Positions 60,030 to 64,000 of a stretch of 64,000 nt of DNA are shown piece after piece. Positions within the stretch are counted from its first letter, which is position 1, and each line of letters begins with the position of its first letter. The DNA comes from Methylobacterium indicum (GTDB lineage Bacteria > Pseudomonadota > Alphaproteobacteria > Rhizobiales > Beijerinckiaceae), in NCBI RefSeq assembly GCF_001043895.1, contig NZ_JTHF01000107.1, positions 1-64,000 of the forward strand, read 5' to 3'. A program made the position numbers and the translations under genes. The notes below the pieces were generated by a model. It ran no database searches. It saw only the letters and a program-made list of their open reading frames with translations, and was not told the origin of the DNA.

Positions 60030-60728
60030 ATGCACCCGGTCAGCATCGTCATCCCAACCCTGAACGAGGCCGAGGCGATCGGCGCGGTCATCCGCGAGAT
60101 CCCGCGGATTTTCGCGGGCGACGTCATAGTGGCGGATGGCGGCTCGACGGACGGCACCAGGGGCGTCGCCCGGGCCGCCGGCGCCCGGGTGGTCGAGGCC
60201 GGCCGCGGCTACGGCCGGGCCTGCGCGCTCGGGGCGGAGGCGGCCGATCCCGGCAGCCGCGTCATCGTCTTCCTCGACGGCGACGGGGCCGACCGGGTGG
60301 ACCTGATCGAGGCGATCGCCGGCCCGGTGCTCGCCGGCACCCAGGACCTCGTCCTCGCCTCCCGGACCCTCGGCCACCGCGAGCCCGGCGCGATGCTCTG
60401 GCACCAGGTGCTCGCCGGGCGTCTCGCGGGACTCGGTATCGGCCTGCGCTACGGCGTGCGGTACACCGACATGTGCGCCTTCCGGGCCATCGATCGTGCC
60501 GCGCTCCGGGCCTTGTGCCTGCGCGAGACGACCTACGGCTGGAACATCGAGATGCAGTTGCAGGCCGCCCGCGCGGGCTTGCGCGTCCTGGAGGTGCCGA
60601 TGTCCTACCGGCGCCGGATCGGGGGCGCATCGAAGGTCGCGGGGTCGTTGTCCGGGACGCTGCGGGCCTCGGCGCGCATCGGCGCGACCTACCTGCGCGT
60701 CGCCACCCGTCCGGCGCCGCGCGCGTGA
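60030..60728 (+). CDS. Glycosyltransferase family 2, polyprenyl-phosphate-sugar synthase type
   Basis: 232 residues: VSIVIPTLNEAEAIGAVI (4-21), VADGGSTDGT (31-40), DXD-type FLDGDGADRVD, and the C-terminal YRRRIGGASKVAGS typical of the DPM1/UDP-sugar:polyprenyl-phosphate group. No membrane helices. Probably makes the lipid-linked sugar used by the GT-C protein in the same operon. Confidence 0.85.
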   Translation: MHPVSIVIPTLNEAEAIGAVIREIPRIFAGDVIVADGGSTDGTRGVARAAGARVVEAGRGYGRACALGAEAADPGSRVIVFLDGDGADRVDLIEAIAGPVLAGTQDLVLASRTLGHREPGAMLWHQVLAGRLAGLGIGLRYGVRYTDMCAFRAIDRAALRALCLRETTYGWNIEMQLQAARAGLRVLEVPMSYRRRIGGASKVAGSLSGTLRASARIGATYLRVATRPAPRA

Positions 60729-61957
60729 GGATCGCTGTGGAACTCGACGCGGACGCCTCGACCGACCGCTGGATCGACGACGTGCAGGAGGAGGCTGGGA
60801 TCGACCGGCGGGAAGGCGGTGGCCCGCCCTCCCGGTCCTTCGCCATGGCGGATTACCTGAACCGCTGGTCGGCTTGTGCGCATCTCGATCTCGCGGCGTC
60901 CGATTCACAGCCGCTCTCGCTATCCACGCTGCTGCGCCTCGCCGGCCCGGACGACCGCTTGCGCTGGCGGAGCACCGGTCTGGGCTACGCCGATCCGCGC
61001 GGCTCCCTCCGGCTGCGCAAGGCGATCGCCGCCCGCTACGCGACAGCCGGGGCGGACGACGTGCTCGTCGGTGCGGGCGCGCAGGAGACGATGGCGTGCA
61101 TCCTCCATGCGCTGCTGGCGCCCGACGACCACGCCGTGGTGGTGGTGCCGATCTACCAGCCCCTGGAACTCGTCGTGACGGGCCTGTGTGCCGCGGACGG
61201 GGTCGCCCTGTCCAAGGACCGGGCCTGGAGCCTCGACCTCGACCGCCTCGCCGCGGCCTTGCGCCCGAACACGCGGCTGGTTCTGACGAACTTCCCCAAC
61301 AGTCCGACCGGCGCGACCCTGGACCGGCCGACCCTGGACGGCCTGATCGCCCTCTGCTGCCGGTATGGCCTCTGGCTCGTCAACGACGAGGTCTACCGCC
61401 AGACCGACCCCGGCCCGGACAGGGCCGTTCCGCCCGTCGTGGACCTCTACGAGCGCGGGATCTCGATCAACGGGCTGTCGAAGGGGTTCGGGCTGCCGGG
61501 CCTGCGCGTCGGCTGGGCCGCCTGCCGAGACCGCGCCGTCCTCGGCCGCGCCCTCGCAGCCAAGAACCTGCTGTCGAGCTGCCTTGCAGCTCCGAGCGAG
61601 ATCCTGGGCGAGATCGCGTTGCGGGCCGAGCATCGCATCACCGATCGCGCCCGCGCGATAGGACGGCGCAACCATCGCCGCCTGCGCGCTCTGCTCGATC
61701 GCCATTCCGAAGTCTTCGAGGCGGACGAACCAAGGAATCTCGCCTTCGCGTATCCGCGGTTTCGCGGGCGTGAGGGGGCGACCGATTTCGCGCGGACGCT
61801 CGCATCCGAGGCCGGCCTTCTCGTCCTGCCGTCAGTTCTATGGCGCTCGTCTCTGGCGCCGATCCCCGAAGACCGTCTGCGTCTCGGCCTCGGTCGTATC
61901 AGGAGCTTTGCGGCGCTTGGGGTACTTGAGAAGCATCTGCTCCGGCATGCTCGGTAA
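60725..61957 (+). CDS. PLP-dependent aminotransferase, class I/II
   Basis: 410 residues from a GTG overlapping the previous stop; an ATG at 60845 is an alternative start nearer to the conserved region. Fold-type I features: GAGAQETMACILHALL, PIYQPLELV, NFPNSPTGATLD, NDEVYRQTD and the PLP Lys in INGLSKGFGLPGLRVGW. Last gene of the eight-gene operon. It would transaminate an amino or keto acid or sugar connected to the radical SAM step; substrate unknown. Confidence 0.84.
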   Translation: MRIAVELDADASTDRWIDDVQEEAGIDRREGGGPPSRSFAMADYLNRWSACAHLDLAASDSQPLSLSTLLRLAGPDDRLRWRSTGLGYADPRGSLRLRKAIAARYATAGADDVLVGAGAQETMACILHALLAPDDHAVVVVPIYQPLELVVTGLCAADGVALSKDRAWSLDLDRLAAALRPNTRLVLTNFPNSPTGATLDRPTLDGLIALCCRYGLWLVNDEVYRQTDPGPDRAVPPVVDLYERGISINGLSKGFGLPGLRVGWAACRDRAVLGRALAAKNLLSSCLAAPSEILGEIALRAEHRITDRARAIGRRNHRRLRALLDRHSEVFEADEPRNLAFAYPRFRGREGATDFARTLASEAGLLVLPSVLWRSSLAPIPEDRLRLGLGRIRSFAALGVLEKHLLRHAR

Positions 61958-62198
61958 GGAGTGCGGTCCATCCGCCGCTATACTCTTCGAAGCGGACCTT
62001 TGAGATAGGTCAGATAAATGTCTGCATGGGGTCACGAGTCAGCATCCGTCCATTCAGAATCTTCCGACACCGGTTGTCGATCGCCAGAACGCCACAGCTT
62101 GATCGACCGCCACGCAAGAAGCAGTCTGGAAGGCAGCGGTCCCCCGAGCGCGGGGGTGATCCGCCAGGGCGCCGGAGACAAAGAGTTCGCGACACGCT
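61958..62198. other. Spacer between convergent operons
   Basis: 241 bases of moderate GC with no recognised gene; a short run CCGAGCGCGGGGG near 62143 can form a weak hairpin. Confidence 0.3.
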
Positions 62199-63197
62199 TT
62201 ACAGCGACAGACCTTCCGCCCATCCGAGATAATCTACGGCCTGTGCATCGAGGTCGTCGCGTGGTCGAAAGCCCGTCTCTGCGGCGATGCAGTGAGTTGC
62301 CATTGCCGCCCGATCTTGCGCGAGATTGTAGCGAATAGCGGGCTCCTCACCCTCTCGGGCAAGGCGCCAGTCGGTTTGCAGCCCGGCCCGGCCGAGTGCA
62401 ACGCACCACTGCGGCAAATCGCTCGTCCGGCCAGCTCCGAGATTGTAGAGCGTACGGGTGAGCTTATTGCTCAGCAGGAGCTTGACAAGGCCGGCGGCGG
62501 CATCCCGTGAATAGAGCCAGTCCGCGGGCATCGGGCGCGGCAGGACGATTGACCGGCCGCCGCGGGCGGCGGCGAGGATCTGCTGGTGCGGACTCATCGC
62601 GTCGCGCAGGCCGGTCGCGTATTCCCACGGCCCGAAGACCGGGCCGAGACGGGCCACCCTCGTGTCCAGCTTGTACAGAGCGCCCAGGCGCAAAGCCGTC
62701 TGCTCGGCGGCGAGCTTGGAGATGCCGTAGAGGGTCGCCGGCGCCGGAGCCGAGCCCGCCTCCTCGTAGAAGCACGAGGCGGCAGGCGGGGAGAAGCCGT
62801 AGACGGCGACCGAACTGAGGACGACGACCCGTGCGAGGCCGCACTCCGCAGCGCACGCGACGGCATTGGCCGTGCCACCGATGTTGACCTCGAGGATGGT
62901 GCGGGCCTCGCGCAACTCCCGCTCCGGTCCCGGCGTGATCGCGGCGGCATGGACGAGATGGGTCGCCCCGCTCGCAGCGAGCGCCGCACCCAGCGCATCG
63001 GCCGAGCGGATATCGCCCGTGACGATGCGCAAGCGGTCGCAGGCCACCCGTTCGGCCAGCGCGTCGGGCGGTGCCGCGGCGGAGAAGAGGCAGACCTCCG
63101 CACCGTCCGCCAGCAGCTTTTCCGCCAGGGCGAGGCCGACGAAGCCGCTGCCGCCGGTGATCAGGACCTTCATGGTCGCGGCCGTGCTGCAAGGCAT
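62199..63197 (-). CDS. NAD-dependent epimerase/dehydratase
   Basis: 332 residues from the ATG at 63197 (GGAAGGGGA 6 bases upstream); homology begins at MKVLITGGSGFVG eight residues in. Extended SDR fold: GGSGFVGLALAEKLL cofactor loop, SSVAVYGF and YGISKLAAEQTAL (YxxxK). Acts on nucleotide sugars or similar. It lies 19 bp downstream of the amino-acid ABC permease on the same strand, so it is probably co-transcribed with that transporter. Confidence 0.84.
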   Translation of the reverse strand: MPCSTAATMKVLITGGSGFVGLALAEKLLADGAEVCLFSAAAPPDALAERVACDRLRIVTGDIRSADALGAALAASGATHLVHAAAITPGPERELREARTILEVNIGGTANAVACAAECGLARVVVLSSVAVYGFSPPAASCFYEEAGSAPAPATLYGISKLAAEQTALRLGALYKLDTRVARLGPVFGPWEYATGLRDAMSPHQQILAAARGGRSIVLPRPMPADWLYSRDAAAGLVKLLLSNKLTRTLYNLGAGRTSDLPQWCVALGRAGLQTDWRLAREGEEPAIRYNLAQDRAAMATHCIAAETGFRPRDDLDAQAVDYLGWAEGLSL

Positions 63198-63216
63198 GAT
63201 CGATCCCCTTCCCACT

Positions 63217-63891
63217 TTAGCGCTGCATCTGCGCGCGCCGCTCCAGCACTGCGACCCAGCGTGCGAAAGGCCAGAGCAGCACGACGTAGATCGCCGCGGC
63301 CGCCATCAGCGGCGTCGGGTTGTAGGTCTGCTCCTGGGCGACGCGGGCCGAGCGCAGCAGCTCCGGCAGCGCGACGAGGGCCGCGATGGATGTGGTCTTG
63401 ACCAGTTCGAGCGAGTTGCTGGCGAAGGGGGCCAGCGCCTTGCGCAGCGCCTGGGGCAGAATGATGAGAGCGATCACGTGCCGGCCGCGCAGGCCGAGCG
63501 ACCGGCCCGCCTCGATCTGCCCCATGGGTATGGATTCGATGCCGGCGCGGAAAATCTCACCGAAATACCCAGAATTGTTCAGGGCGATCGCCAGAACCGC
63601 CGCAGTGAAACCGCTCAGCTTGAAGCCAAGGAGCGGCAGCCCATAGAAGATCAGCACGAGCAACACCACCACCGGAAAGGCCCGCACGAAATCGATATAG
63701 CCGATCAAAAAAATATTCAGCACGCGATTGTGGAATGAACAGGCGATCGCCAGTGCCAGTCCCCACAAGATCGAGAGCGGCAGCGTGACGACCGCCAACA
63801 GAACCGTCAATTGCAGGCCTTGCAACAGGAGCGGATAGACCTGCAGCAGTGAGTCGAGGTTGAGAAAATTTTCGGCAAAGAGCTCGATCAT
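63217..63891 (-). CDS. Polar amino-acid ABC transporter permease (HisM/GlnP type)
   Basis: 224 residues with about five membrane helices. Family signature at the N-terminus (LLLQGLQLTVLLAVVTLPLS) and the EAA-type ATPase contact loop QIEAGRSLGLRGRHVIALIILPQALRKALAP. Works as a heterodimer with the permease encoded immediately upstream at 63902. Ligand class: histidine, glutamine, arginine or opines; not distinguishable here. Confidence 0.88.
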   Translation of the reverse strand: MIELFAENFLNLDSLLQVYPLLLQGLQLTVLLAVVTLPLSILWGLALAIACSFHNRVLNIFLIGYIDFVRAFPVVVLLVLIFYGLPLLGFKLSGFTAAVLAIALNNSGYFGEIFRAGIESIPMGQIEAGRSLGLRGRHVIALIILPQALRKALAPFASNSLELVKTTSIAALVALPELLRSARVAQEQTYNPTPLMAAAAIYVVLLWPFARWVAVLERRAQMQR

Positions 63892-63901
63892 AGTCCCGTC
63901 C

Positions 63902-64000
63902 TCAATGCCCCGGCCCGAAACGCCTCTCGACCATCCGGCTGAGCGCGACGAGGGGGATGAACAGCGCCAGGTAGAAGAGCGCCGCCAACGTCAGCGGCGA
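63902..64000 (-). CDS. Polar amino-acid ABC permease, C-terminal end (partial)
   Basis: The last 32 codons, running off the window: LTLAALFYLALFIPLVALSR is the final membrane helix and VERRFGPGH the cytoplasmic tail, typical of the partner permease in His/Gln-type importers. Stop at 63902-63904, 10 bases before the next permease start. Confidence 0.75.
   Translation of the reverse strand, partial: SPLTLAALFYLALFIPLVALSRMVERRFGPGH

Overview
The DNA is very GC-rich and has the gene content of an alphaproteobacterium of the Methylobacterium type: LysR and AraC regulators, Tat-dependent binding proteins, molybdenum hydroxylases, branched-chain amino-acid-type ABC transporters and a large catabolic repertoire. 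The genus is an inference from gene style; no rRNA or tRNA was found. Most of the window looks like accessory catabolic chromosome. One segment (about 3.4-9.6 kb) is visibly less GC-rich and carries a tyrosine recombinase, so it was probably acquired separately.

Layout. 0-2.8 kb: a 5-oxoprolinase-type pxpA gene with a short biotin carrier protein and a biotin carboxylase gene that breaks off at a CTAG site, with a divergent LysR regulator. 3.4-9.6 kb: recombinase, TetR plus FAD monooxygenase pair, chemoreceptor, and long stretches without genes. 9.6-11.0 kb: a frameshifted sodium:solute symporter. 11.1-29.3 kb: a complete furfural / 5-hydroxymethylfurfural (HMF) degradation locus. It holds hmfABC (furoyl-CoA dehydrogenase), hmfD (furoyl-CoA synthetase), hmfE (2-oxoglutaroyl-CoA hydrolase), an MFS transporter, hmfG (prenyl-FMN synthase), an aldehyde dehydrogenase, a LysR regulator, hmfF (UbiD-type FDCA decarboxylase) and hmfH (GMC oxidase). 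Two paralogous AraC regulators and a fatty-acid hydroxylase-type membrane protein flank it.

30.0-43.9 kb: a GntR regulator with a perfect 20-bp palindromic operator faces a 13-gene co-directional run: C-C/ester hydrolase, isochorismatase-type amidase, FAH-type hydrolase, two PuuE/imidase-type polysaccharide-deacetylase-fold hydrolases, a complete Liv-type ABC importer, aldehyde dehydrogenase, ACMSD-type amidohydrolase and asparaginase. I read this as uptake and hydrolytic degradation of an unidentified cyclic nitrogen compound (imide, lactam or N-heterocycle). Its substrate is not evident and it is the best candidate here for an undescribed pathway.

44-54.7 kb: a repeat-rich spacer, two haloalkane-dehalogenase-like hydrolases (one a pseudogene), a crotonase with all four key residues of 6-oxocamphor hydrolase, then GST, peroxiredoxin and SDR genes with LysR regulators; one SDR is frameshifted in a G8 run. 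54.9-62.0 kb: a tightly overlapping eight-gene operon combining cytochrome b561, a Tat-exported molybdopterin lipoprotein, a small secreted protein, three glycosyltransferase-type proteins, a radical SAM/SPASM protein and an aminotransferase, with no assigned function. 62.2-64 kb: a nucleotide-sugar-type epimerase and permeases of a polar amino-acid ABC transporter running off the window.

Across the window, three copies of a ~95-107 bp two-hairpin repeat (CTA-AGC...GCT-TAG ends) sit at gene 3' ends. They look like non-autonomous elements with the CTAG target preference of IS630/Tc1-type transposons, and they double as terminator-like hairpins and stop-codon donors.
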